Of a stretch of DNA of 64,000 nucleotides, positions 40,171-51,444 are shown one piece after another. Within the stretch, counting starts at the first letter, position 1. Each line of letters begins with the position of its first letter. Origin of the DNA: Tetranychus cinnabarinus (Eukaryota; Arthropoda; Arachnida; Trombidiformes; Tetranychidae); contig WHVY01000008.1 of NCBI GenBank assembly GCA_022266195.1, forward strand, positions 2,480,001-2,544,000, given 5' to 3'. The notes below the pieces were generated by a model that ran no database searches, was not told the origin of the DNA, and was given only the letters and a program-made list of their open reading frames with translations. A program made the position numbers and the translations under genes.

Positions 40171-40921
40171 TTTGACCAAATCCTTGTACTGATTGCCTTC
40201 AATATTGTGAATCGTCGTTTACAGCCTCAACTTAATTTCACTTATCCATAAATTTTCGAAACTCGCTTGTGCTATTGGATATAAGTTCAAAATGAAAGTT
40301 GTGTAACAATATTAGAGTTGCAGCGCTACTGAGACAAAAGATTACTATTCGTTTTGTAAATAATTTTAAATCTTTTTTGGTCGTTGTTAAATCGAAGGGA
40401 ATTGAAAGAGCTTCTTGGTCTGCAGAAATCATATAATCTGTACTAACGCGAATTGGATGATAAACAAATTATACCAAATCATTATTTTCTTTAAGTTGTT
40501 TATTATAAAGGAAAGAAACATTTCCATGAATAAATCCAGTTATTTTGATATATTAAATATCAATCTTTCATGTATAAATCAGCAATCGCTCAAGTTAATT
40601 TAATTTTTATCATTAAAAGTCTATTTATGTGGTTTGGAAAGATTTACTAACTCTCAACCATAAATTGCAAAACTTCGCTAAGAACTGTTTACTATAGCCA
40701 TAACATTGGAACATTGCGACTAACTCTGCTCGACTGAAAGATTGTGTTTTTGAAATCACGATCCGCGTTTTTTATGAAAAAATTGGTAAACACGGTAAAT
40801 AAAGTGCAATTAATTTTTATATTATACAAAAAACTGAATAAGTTTGAAATCAATACCAATCTATCATTTCATTTGATATCCTTAATAATAATAATTTTTT
40901 CTTGTTTTTCAATAAGGTAAA
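40171..40921. other. Intergenic DNA between convergent TMEM243 and eIF3A
   Basis: About 750 bases containing the 3' UTRs of both genes. An AATAAA on the plus strand near 40798 may be the TMEM243 polyadenylation signal, although it is far downstream. No supported coding frame. Confidence 0.45.
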
Positions 40922-43900
40922 TTATTTTTTAGGAGCAGGTCGAGGACTTGGTTTATCGCTCTTTAAATTAATTCTAGGACGTTCTTTGTCACGATCACCT
41001 TCATCTCTATCCTGTCTCCAGGTGGGTCTAGCAGATTTATATGATTTAGAACGAGAATCTCCAGCATCATCAGGCTCTTTTTCCTGTTCTTGACGTCTGG
41101 AGTATAGTGGAGATGGACGAGGTCGATCTTCAAATTGACGTCGTTTGTCAAATCCTTTCGAAGAGTCATCATTTCTAGCTCTTCTCCAACCACCAAGATC
41201 TTCCTGTTCCGTCCCTCTGTCCCTTTCCCTGTCCCTGTCCCTGTCCCTGCCAGAGTCACGAGGAGCATACGAATCTTTAGAACTACGGCCAACATACCTA
41301 GTTCGTTCTTTAGACTCACTAGGGTGTGAAAATCGAGACGGTTCACGACTGTCAGAGCCTCCTCTCCAGTTATCGACAGAGTCTCCTTCAGATGGTGGAG
41401 GTGGCTTACGTTCGATAACTTTCTCTTCTTTTCTAGGTGCATCTTTTTCTCGAGCCAATTCTCTTTCCTGTGCCCTTTCTCGTGCCATTCTTTCTTCAAT
41501 TTCTTTTTCCTTGGCTTGTTGCTTTTTAGCGATCTCTTCGAGTCTTTTATTCTTTTCTTTATCTTCTTCTTCTTTTTTCTTGCGCTCTTCTTCTTTGCGT
41601 TTTCTTTCAATTTCAGCTTTACGCTTCTCTTCAGCTTCTTTCTTTTCCCTGTAATAGGTTTCTCTACGCTCGACCTTTCGTTTTTCTTTTCGTTCAGCTA
41701 ATTTAACGACCTTAGCTTCATCGAATTGTTTCTTCCATTCACTATATTGTTCAACGTAAGACTTATGACGACGGTCTCGTACTTGATTGACGAATGAATC
41801 ACGATCATCTTGCATTCGATTTAATCTTTCTTTGTGTTGAATTGCTTGTCCCCTTTCAGCATGTAAAGCAGCGATTCTTTCGTTTTCCATTTCAATCCAT
41901 TCTTCTTCATCTCTTTTACGCCATTCATCGTATGCTTGAAGCAATAATGGAATTTCTTCTTGTCTCTTAGCTCGTTCGAAGTGGTCAATTTTTCGTTCAT
42001 AGTTTCTTTGACGAGTTATCTGGTCAATTCGCTCCTTTTCTAATTGTTTCATTTGTCGACTTTTAATGTCTTCAATTTTCAATTTACCTAATTCGTCTTC
42101 GTTAAGACCTTCGAGGAGTTTAGGGTCAGTTGTTTTCATTCTTTCCAATTGATCAAGAGCCATTCTCTTTTTCAATTCAAGATCTTCTTTCAGTTTCATT
42201 TGACGCTGTCGTTCTTCGGCTTCCTTGGCTAATCTTTCTTCTTCTGCTAATCTCAACTCTCGTTGTTTTTCTTCTAAAAGCTCTTTTTCCTTCTTTTCCC
42301 GTTCAATACCGATTTGTTCCAGTTCAACTTTTCTCCTTTCAATGTAATCATGACGCTCCAAGATAGCCTTATGATCAGCCTTCTTATTAGCTTCATAAGT
42401 AGCCATCATTCGTCGTTTTACTTCGGTCTTCTGTTGCTTCAACTTATCAGGTTCCATCATCGCTCGAGCTTTCTGAAGAACTGAATACATGGTAACTAAC
42501 TGCTGGCGGAGTTGTTCACTTGGCATACTCTGGAGATGAGGCCCTTCAATGATTTCTTCGCCATGAGAAGCTCTTAATTCAGTACCAAAGTAGAAGCATT
42601 CACCACGATGATCAATACGAACTTGCAGATCATTACGACGCGCAGCAGACACAATCATATGTTCTAGATGAATTTTATCGATAGCAGGACACAGCTCGAT
42701 AAGGCGAGAATATTCAATACTTTCATAAACTTGGCTTATCTCTTTCAACAGTCGAATAATAGTAACGTCCTTAAGAGCAGTAGTATACTGACTGAGATCA
42801 CCACTGATTTCACAAGATTCTATGAATTTTATACACTCCTCGACTCTTTTTGATAAGAGCAATGGATGAAATTCAACTTCCAACCATTGATATAGACTCT
42901 GTAGAGTTGGAAAAGCGTGCTGTAATACTCCCATTCTTTTAAGATCTTTGATCAAAGATGATCGTGTAGGGGCAGAGGTTAAACCCAAAAGCGAAGCAAG
43001 ATTACGCTGATGATTTTCAATCACATTTTCTTCAGTGTCAACAAGTTTATCAATCTCGGGACGAGTTGGAGGTATAGGTATAGAAAGAGTGGCACAAACA
43101 ACACGAGAGGCCATTTTTTGTACATCCTCTGGAGTAATATTTTTACGTAATTCTTTAGTCAGTGTGAAAAGTTTGAAAAGGGCAGCAGCATGGAAAAGAG
43201 GACAGTTAGCTTTCCAAAATACAAGAGCTAATTTTTGATAATAATTGGCCATAAGTTGCGGCTTTGGAAGCTTCTTAGATAAGTTCATTAAGCCAAACTT
43301 CTTGATATCATCTGTTGCTCTGTAAGCTTCCTGCCAGAGTTCCATTTGAATGGCAGAATCAAGTTGAACAAGGCGTGTTTCTAGGTGCATGGCTTGACTG
43401 TCAGGATTGTTAAGATTTATGAAGTTTTGTTGTTGATGGGAAACTTGATTAATGTTGATCATTTGTTGTTGTTTTTTGAGTAAATCAAGGTGAAGATGTA
43501 GGTTTTCACTAAGCTTTCGAAATTCAGCTTTTCGATTAAATTTAATACAGAATTGGAAAGCCTTGTGAGCTATATCATGGTATAAGCGTTCAGTTCTTGG
43601 ATTATTCCTTAAGATATCTAAACAATGTCGATATGATTCCCATAAAAACCTGACCCATGGTAATAAAATAACACGATCTGTCCGATCTTGACTATCCTCA
43701 GAGCTGACTGTACCCATTAAAAGAGATTCCGGTGTTTGCAAGTCGTCCAAATCATCAACATCATCAACTCCAGTGGAGTGAGACTTTTCACGAGCGGCTT
43801 CAGCCTCAGCTTCAGCCATCTGTAAATATTTCCTAACAGTATCTTCGAAAGACTTGATATATGCTTGTTGACATATAATCTTGTATTGGTAAATTCCTTC

Positions 43901-44214
43901 TTTAGCCACGAAACTCATGCGTAATTCAACGCAGAGCTCAAGGTACTTCATCATGATATCCTCATGTTCCTTTTTCCAGGCCCGATGTTTACGTGAACGC
44001 AAAACATCACAAAGAATTTCCAGTGCACGTGTCTTCTTACCGACATCAATAAACTCTGTAAAACAAACATGGGATACGATAAACAGCGATCAATATTGAG
44101 AATGGAAATGTTCCGGTACAAAGGGGAAATGGAAATATTGAACCATTTAAAAAATAAATACTCACCGTTGGCTCTTTTAAGAGCATTCTCGAGTCGCTGG
44201 AAGTAAACTGGCAT
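40922..44214 (-). CDS. eIF3A: Eukaryotic translation initiation factor 3 subunit A
   Basis: The largest scaffold subunit of eIF3, which joins the 40S ribosome and recruits mRNA. Two exons: 44214-44166 and 44055-40922; intron after the first base of codon 17. The protein is about 1060 residues. The start MPVYFQRLENALKRANEFIDVGKK matches the family's N-terminus. TPR/PCI scaffold: CQQAYIKSFEDTVRKYL, NLNNPDSQAMHLETRLVQLDSA, LATLLGL-type block and a PCI domain around residues 320-500 ending at LQVRIDH. After it comes the spectrin-like charged coiled coil (about 550-900), including KIDHFERAKRQEEIPLL. The C-terminus has RD/RE dipeptides and no copies of the roughly ten-residue DDDRGPRRG repeats of the vertebrate protein, which explains why it is shorter than the human 1382 residues. 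Head-to-head with ARID2. Confidence 0.97.
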
Positions 44215-45074
44215 AATAAAACAAGAGTGAAACAAGGTCCAAACAAAGATAAATTTAGATAATCAATTAATCAGAGTAAAAACTTAGAAAAATTACTATC
44301 AAACATTCATTTTAGCAAAATGCTGCTACATAGTGCTGAATGGCTGCTTCCGGTTTCCTTCATATTAGGGGTCGTCACCACATTAAACAGCACCATTTAA
44401 TATAATCTCTTCAATTGAATCAGTTTGTTATTAAGATTGTTTGGTATCTGTAAGTTTGAAAACAATTGATTATTTTACAATAAAAGATAAGAAAATTTTA
44501 TTATTTCATTATGCCATTTTATTGTGAATAATTAAGAAATAATTAAAGCTATCGGCAGTTTAAAAAAGGCGCAGTCTTTTGTAATGCCATCTGTATCTCA
44601 CTAAACAAAATGTGGTTTTGGTTTTCGTCTTTTGTTGAAAAGAGGGAAAGAGAATAGAAAGACTGATTTTAGTTGTAGAGGGAGAGAAAGATAGAAAGAG
44701 AAATTTATAGTAATGGAGTAATGGTGTAAAGTTGAATTGTTTATTGAATTAATTCAATTGTTTTTCATTTTTATCGTCAACTTTAATTACCAGTCATCAT
44801 TCACAAGTTGACTTGGGTTATATTCTGTTATCGGTAAGTGGATTAATTTGAGTAACAGCTTTTTTGGCAACCCTTTTACATTTGAACCCTCTTCTTGATA
44901 ACCATTTCTGTCTTATTCTTTTTTTTCTTACTCTTCCTCTTTTTAATCCTTTTTTGCTTGTTTTTGTTATTTATTTTTTTCTGTCTCACTTTTCGTGTTT
45001 TTTCTGCTTACTCTTTCTTATTTGACATTTGTTTTCCCTCTAATCATTTGTCAACTTTAGTTATTGAAACAAAA
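44215..45074. promoter_or_regulatory. Divergent promoter and leader region of eIF3A and ARID2
   Basis: About 860 bases between the two start codons. A GTAAGT donor at 44834 and a T-rich tract ending in CAACTTTAG at 45060 define a probable ARID2 5' UTR intron (44834-45060). TAATGCCATCTGT at 44582-44594, read on the minus strand as a YY1-like AGATGGC, lies about 370 bases before the eIF3A ATG; the same 13 bases occur upstream of EMC1. No ARID-type coding sequence is visible in this interval in any frame. Confidence 0.5.
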
Positions 45075-48000
45075 ATGTCTGGATATGATTCATTAAGGAG
45101 TCGTACACCAAAGGAAACACTTTTAGAAGGCTTCGTTAAGCGTATGAGAAAACAAAATGAAGAAGGTAGATACAAAGGATCTCGTATTGACCATTCAAAT
45201 TTTGTCTCCCATGATTCCCAAGAACCGTCCGGTGAAGATATGCATGGAGAATTTATGGAAAAGATCATCACTAAGGTACAATTACCTCCAATTAATCCAT
45301 TGAACAAGCTTTATTGTAGTTTGATGAGTGGTCTCAGAAATGAGATTGACTTTGGTCTTCGTGTATCAACAATTCTAGCCAATTCTAAGGAATCAACTTG
45401 GATATCAGATTTCAAATTTATTGATATTCTGATTGATTGTGTTGAATCATACTCTTGTTGTTGTGATGATGAAAATAGTGATTTGGTGAAGCAAATTGGT
45501 GATGGTAGAGTTTTCTGCAACATCCGTGTCAAAGATGAGGATCCAAATAATCAACAAAAATGTAATTGTCTTCAAAGGTTCTGGTCTGGGTTACGTCAAG
45601 ATATAAGAGTTATGAATCTAGTTTTTGGTTCTTCGTGTGATGAAAATGGTGATTCTTACATGAGAACCGAAGATGATGATGACTTCTGTGAAGATCTTGA
45701 CTATTTAGTGGACGTTAAAAAACACGAACCAAGGAACCATCAAAGAATCTATAATTTGATAAAAAATGTCTCAGAAATAATAAGAAATCTTTCATTCAAC
45801 ATCGCTGAAAGTCCTATACCTAATATTAATGATGAATCAAGCACCAGCGGCTACTCATACCATTTTGCTACTCTCAATCTCTTGAAATTCCTAGTTCTGT
45901 TAATCTCGTGCAAAGATCAATATTACCAAAACCTTGGTTTAGATATCATCTCTAATATTTCATCGCATATCGCCATTAATAGCGTTAACCCGCAATATTT
46001 GACATTTTTAAATTTAATTAATAGATATTGTGTTAATAAGATAATCTCTTCTAATGACATAAATCATATAAATCGAAGTCTCGAAATTATATGTAAAGTA
46101 GTTTCAAGGTATAACGATGAGCCCAATGAATATATAGCAACACAACTTTTTGATAGTGAAGTAAGTTGAAACACTTTTTTATTTATTTCAATTGTTTCTC
46201 ATGCAACTTTATATTTTTCTTTTCTTACCTTCAGTTCATCCAAAGATTAACAGAGTTATTAACCTGTCAACATGATGTAAGCATAGTAATTTCATCACTT
46301 GATTTACTTCTTGCTCTCTCGGAATCGTATCCCAAACTGTTAGTCGAAGATAGTAAATATCTCATAAGTAAGTTCCCGCATTTCATTTCATAAATCTTAT
46401 ACTCTCTTATCTTTATAATCTCTGATTAAACATTTTTTATTCTTTTCGCAGAAATACTTGTGATGCTCCTCAATTGTGAAGCTTCTCAATTTTTCTCCAA
46501 GAGTGCTCTAGCGCGAATCAAGATAGTTGATGAAAGGCCTAAACCCGTGGAATTGCCTAAGACACCAAATCAAAAGTCTACCACAACTGCAACTCTTGTT
46601 ACATCAGCAGTTGACAATGAAACTTATGTTGTAACTTGGCTTCGAGCAACTTTCGAAGCCAAACCCAATCAGGGTACTCTTTTAAAGCTTAATGAAATTT
46701 ATGAGGATTACGTTAGAGAATGTATTCGATGTGAACGTAAGGTTGTTATTCCAGCACAAAATTTTGCGATCCTCACAAAAAGGTGTTTTCCATCTATTAC
46801 CATGACTGGTCCAATAATCGATGGACTTGTTCGTCGGCCTATTAAAGGGCCAGGCGGACTATCATCTCCTATCCTCAAAGCTCAGCTTTGTGCGCCTCCT
46901 AAAGCTGGATCTTTGCCTCCAGTACCAAATCCTGGGACATCGACTTCAACTTTGATTAAAAATCTTTTGGCAAACAAATTGAGAACCAATAGTGGCCTAG
47001 GATCATCACCTTCTTCACCCTCACTTTGCGCCTCCTTTTCCTCCATTACTACTGGATCTGTTACAGTTACTCCGGCTTCTGCTTCTCCCAGCTCATCTAA
47101 TAATAACAATGGCAATGGAAGTAAATCTGATACAACCACAACAATCATTCCTTGTACCATCAACAATCTCAACAGTACCTTTACTCAACAACAAAAGCCA
47201 CAAGAACCTGATCCTGATCCAACTGATCTTCAGCCTAGCGCTAACAAAACAGCTTTCTCTAATTCTACCCAGTCTCATTCTAGATCTAAAGATTCTAGTT
47301 CGCTCAGTAGCTCTATACCAACATCGGTCATTACTTCAATCACACCTTCACAAACTCCAGCATCATCATCCTCACACTCATCCTCGTCAAATGCATCATC
47401 ATCAGCAACATCAAACAATTCAAATAGCATCATTGTGACAAGCACAACACTTCCTACTAGCATAGCAAACAGCACAACATCTTTATCCACAAGCGTCACA
47501 ATTACACCAGCTATCGCCAATACAGCACCACCTTTAATCCCAGCAGTGTCAAGTGGGGCATCAGCTAATACTCAACAAGTTTTTGTTACGGCTAATCCCT
47601 TAACTCAGACATCAACTGCGAATATTTTACAGCCTCAAACAACATGCATAACAACTGGTCAAGCTTTACAGACTGGGTCTGTGTTATTCACAACTCCGAC
47701 ACAACCTGGGCAAACTCTTCAGCCTAATCAACCTCAGCAATTTTTATTAGTTAGGACTATAGTTGGTAATCAACAACAAACTGGACTTGTTGGAATGCCT
47801 CAAGGAGTTGCAGGGGGAACTCCTGTTCGTTTAATCCTACCTCCTGGATTTCTAACTCAACAGAGAGCTGTTCAACCATCTAACACAACAGTCAATGGGG
47901 TTGCCTCAGTTCCAGTTGCAATAGCTAATCAAAAAGATTCAGCACCTCGTAACGCGATCTCTACCGTCTTAACAAACTCCACCAAAGCACCTTTAACAGC

Positions 48001-50188
48001 CAATTCATCACAAACCATTGCATCCAGCACACAGGTCTCAACAGTATCCACTGTTACTACCACCGCTCCAATTGTAAATCCATCAACTGTTTCATCTAAC
48101 TCAAACGATATTTTATTAAAAGCTGTTCTTGGTAGTGGTATTGTGAGTGAAAACCCATCAGGATCACCTAATCAAATTACTAATGCTGCTTCCAATAGAT
48201 CTAATACAGTAAAATCATCGCCTTTGCTTAATGTTCTTTTAGATAAAGGAAAACTTCCTGATTTCTCTACTATGGCTGGAACTATCAATCAATCTAATGT
48301 AACAAATTCATGTGTAACTACCATCACATCAGTAACCACCTCTTCATCAAATAGCCCCTTCAATCCACCGATATTAAATACTTCTTCTCAAACATCAACT
48401 CCCATCACTAGTATGTCTGGTTCACAATCTAATAAGGTGTACATATTGACTACTACAAAATCTTCTTTACCCATCAAAAATGTGCCGAATGTCCAACAAC
48501 AGCAATCTGGAGGACAAGTCACTTCACAAGCTGTCGCAAATAATCTCCAAAAATCTGTTACAGTACAACAGCTAAACCAAACTCGACCGGTGCAACAAAC
48601 TAATGTTATTCAACAACCGCCAACGACACAGTCATTGATGAATAGCTCTGATATTGTGAACAGTGCTACAACAGTTTCTACTGTTCCAAGCTCAAATAAA
48701 TTAACTCCTTTCACCACTGAATCAGTTGCAGCTCAGAATACTTTGAGTGGAAAACCTATTCAAATCGATCCAATAGAAATTAAATCAACTACAATCTCGA
48801 AAAATGAGCTAAGTAATGGAGAAGTATCCTCAAATTTGATACAAGTTAGTAAATCAACTTCCAAAATATCTAATGACTTTACAGTAATTAATGACATTAA
48901 GCAAGTTGATTGTGCAACCAAAGTGGTCTCAAAAAGATCTAGCGAAGAAGATGATAAACCTCAAACCAATAAAAAAGTAAAGAGTAACAATAGTATCAAT
49001 TCCCTTAGTATAACACCTGTGAAAACAGAAATCAAAACTGAACTACTTGTGGATAAGCAGGCAAATAAAATCAAAACAAATGGAACAAGTGTAATACCTT
49101 CTTCCAATGCTCAACAAGGAAAAGAAGTTTCAACATCTTTGAATTCAAATAAATCATCATTAGCCATGACTGATTCAGAAACAAATACAAATCCACCTAA
49201 TGCTGTCAATGGAACTGCGAGCACAAATGCTTCAGTTACTGTCCAACGAACAACTTTAAAATCTAAATCAACAGTTAAATCCACCACAGTTAATCATAAA
49301 AACTTACAATTCTACTGTGAATGGCACGAGTGTAAAAAGTAAGTACTGGAAATTTCCAATTTTAACCTGTTAAATTTCTCATGCTTTCATTTTTTTATTT
49401 CAGAGTTTTCAGTCGTCCATCTCAAGTTTATTGGCATGTACATAAAGAGCATGTCAATATTTATGGAAATTCATCAGAAAAAATGACTTGTAAATGGGGA
49501 GGCCCTGAGGGAAGAGGACCTGGCTGTTTATCTTCTAGACCTAAATTATCATTGCTAACTCATATTAATGTAAGTCTTTCTATTCACCTAATCCATTTGG
49601 ATAAACGACTTAACTCGTTTCTATTTCATTTAATAGGATTTTCATTGCAATGCTGCTGCCCTGCAGCAATCAGCTATTCGTCGAGAGTCCGGAGTTAACG
49701 TACCATCGCCAGTTGTGCCACCAGCTCACCCAGGTTACGCTTCTAATGCTGCCCTATTAGCCATCCGAAGACATGCCATTAATTACGTGGTATGTGATTC
49801 ATTAAATACAATTTTAATCATTATAAATGCAATTAAATCACATCACTAAATGTTGAACCTTTATTTTTCTCCATCATAGGAAGTTCCCAAGCCTCCGCCA
49901 ATCACACCTTTGACTCCAATATCAACGAGCATACGTTTAACAGCAGCATTAATCCTTAGGAATCTGGCTCAAGTTTCATCTAAACTCAGATTGTAAGGAT
50001 TTATTTTGATCACTATAATTTCAAAATTAACATATCTTTGTTTTTTTTTCTTGTTTTACAGGCTTTTGCAAAGTTTAGAACCTTATTTAAGTGAGCTCTG
50101 TATGGTTGAAGGTCGTGAAGAGTCAAGAACAATCGCACAGTGCTTAGGTGTTATCACGGAAAGAAATGACCGGAAAAGAGCAGATTAA
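45075..50188 (+). CDS. ARID2: ARID2 (BAF200), PBAF chromatin-remodelling subunit, lacking an ARID domain
   Basis: Homolog of ARID2/BAF200 (Drosophila Bap170), a defining subunit of the PBAF SWI/SNF complex. Seven coding exons join in phase: 45075-46160, 46235-46367, 46452-49338, 49404-49569, 49637-49789, 49880-49992 and 50062-50188; about 1554 residues. Visible domains: an armadillo-like helical region (about 80-440) opening with LNKLYCSLMSGLRNEIDFGLRV; an RFX-type winged helix (about 462-540, ETYVVTWLRATFEAKP); a long Ser/Thr/Gln/Asn-rich linker (about 560-1350); two C2H2 fingers (FYCEWHECKK...VYWHVHKEH and TCKWGG...GCLSS...LTHINDFHC); and the conserved C-terminal helix SIRLTAALILRNLAQ. The N-terminal ARID DNA-binding domain of human ARID2 is missing: only about 75 unrelated residues precede the armadillo region. 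The in-frame stretch before 45075 is hydrophobic T-rich intron sequence, so ATG 45075 is preferred. Confidence 0.93.
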
Positions 50189-50917
50189 AGCAAATTTAAT
50201 ATTGAAATTTGGCAGAGTAATTCAAAGATCTGAACAATCAATACCGAGAACAAAGAATCTGGATCGGCCATCGGAGAAGCAAGAACGTTGTAAACTGATT
50301 CAGATGATTAAATTAAGGTCTAATGATGACTTATGGTTATCTGTCGTGAAGAAAAGTTATAAAGCAACTTACAAAATTATAACCCGATAAATGTATAAAT
50401 TATATTCTGCTGAACGTTCAAGGTTTCTAATATTTATGTTATTAAGCATTTATTTGATGCATTTTTTGTCTTTTTGATGGAAAGGCCATCAATGTGAATC
50501 TTACGTTGTGAAGATCCCCTTCGAACGATTCTTTTTTTTTGTCTCAGCAAACATGGAAGTTATTGGAAAGATAAAAAATCTACATTCGAAGGAAACAAGT
50601 CAATGAGTAAAGAATACATTTTTTCGCACGTTAAAAAAATTTCTATAATAACTGCAAAGGAAAGCAAAGAAATCATAAGGTTGATGAAGATGGTGAAACA
50701 AAATCTGTAAAAAAAATTCTATAATTTCATTTTCACCCTAAAACTCTCTCTCTCTCACTTTCGTTTCTCTATAAATCTCTTTCGCTTTCTATCATCTCTC
50801 ATCTCTTTATCAAAATCACCATTGTTATTTAACTTTGCTTCTCGTGATCAGCGCTTTTTTATTGCATTTGAATAAATTTATTGTACACCCGCTAATAAAA
50901 AAATGATTCATTTGATC
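50189..50917. other. ARID2 3' flank up to tRNA-Tyr
   Basis: About 730 bases with no supported gene after the ARID2 stop. It contains a CT-rich stretch (about 50745-50815, CTCTCTCTCTCTCAC) and AATAAA at 50871-50876, which may end the ARID2 transcript about 50 bases before the tRNA gene. Confidence 0.45.
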
Positions 50918-50922
50918 AAAAA
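50918..50922 (-). terminator. RNA polymerase III terminator of tRNA-Tyr
   Basis: Five T residues on the minus strand, starting three bases after the tRNA 3' end. This is the normal Pol III stop signal. Confidence 0.8.
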
Positions 50923-50925
50923 GTT

Positions 50926-51011
50926 TCCGACGAGCCGGAGTCGAACCAGCGACCTAAGGATCACTATTGAACATCTACAGTCCTCCGCTCTACCAACTGA
51001 GCTATCGTCGG
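50926..51011 (-). tRNA. tRNA-Tyr: tRNA-Tyr (GTA anticodon) with a 13-nt intron
   Basis: The minus strand folds into a complete tRNA. The seven-pair acceptor stem is CCGACGA/TCGTCGG with discriminator A (50926). The D arm is in GCTCAGTTGGTAGAGC and the T arm in CGCTGGTTCGACTCCGG. The anticodon GTA is at positions 34-36 (50978-50976) and reads tyrosine codons. Removing 13 bases after position 37 (50974-50962) gives a 73-base mature tRNA. An intron at 37/38 is universal for eukaryotic tRNA-Tyr genes and must be spliced for pseudouridine at position 35 and for function. Internal A box (TAGCTCAGTTGG) and B box (GGTTCGACTCC) are intact, and a T5 terminator follows. It looks functional. Confidence 0.97.
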
Positions 51012-51444
51012 TTCACATGAGTTCAACCTTCATGATTCTGATTAAAATTTAACCGATAAATCCTGTTCCCAATCGTTTATAAAAATGTTTTTTTCACACC
51101 TTTTTTCATTCTTTAGATGAGATATGCTCTTAGTATCTATGCTGACTTGACTTGTTCAGTTGAAGTTGCAATATCGTTGAATTATATCAATTTTTTCATG
51201 ATGAGTTTCATTTGAAAGACATGAAAAGAATGGATGTATCCATAGTAATGTATCCAATGGTTACGGCAAAATCTTGAAGCGAGCTTTGTTTTGTATCCGA
51301 TCTGGTTTTCAGCCATTCTTTACGCTGTTTTTCAATTGTGATTGTTTTATTTTGCAAATGTTTCTCATCAATTTTTAATCTACAATTTGACTGTTGGTAT
51401 ATTTTCATTATATATTTGTATATTTGACTTGAGTATTGTTCATC
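51012..51444. other. Intergenic DNA, tRNA-Tyr to galactokinase
   Basis: About 430 bases containing the 5' flank of both the minus-strand tRNA and the plus-strand galactokinase gene. No clear TATA box; a TATATTTGTATATTTG stretch lies just before the galactokinase ATG, at about 51410-51425. An open frame on the minus strand here is not supported. Confidence 0.4.

Noticed and set aside
40963..41654. Long frames on both strands over the eIF3A C-terminus
   Set aside because: They are shadows of the Lys/Glu/Arg-rich coding repeats; the eIF3A frame is the conserved one.
44895..45074. In-frame 60-residue N-terminal extension of ARID2
   Set aside because: It is a Phe/Leu-rich translation of the T-rich 3' end of a probable 5' UTR intron that has its own donor (44834) and acceptor (45060).
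46882..47520. Minus- and plus-strand frames over the ARID2 linker
   Set aside because: They come from Ser/Thr/Gln codon bias in the low-complexity linker and have no family match.
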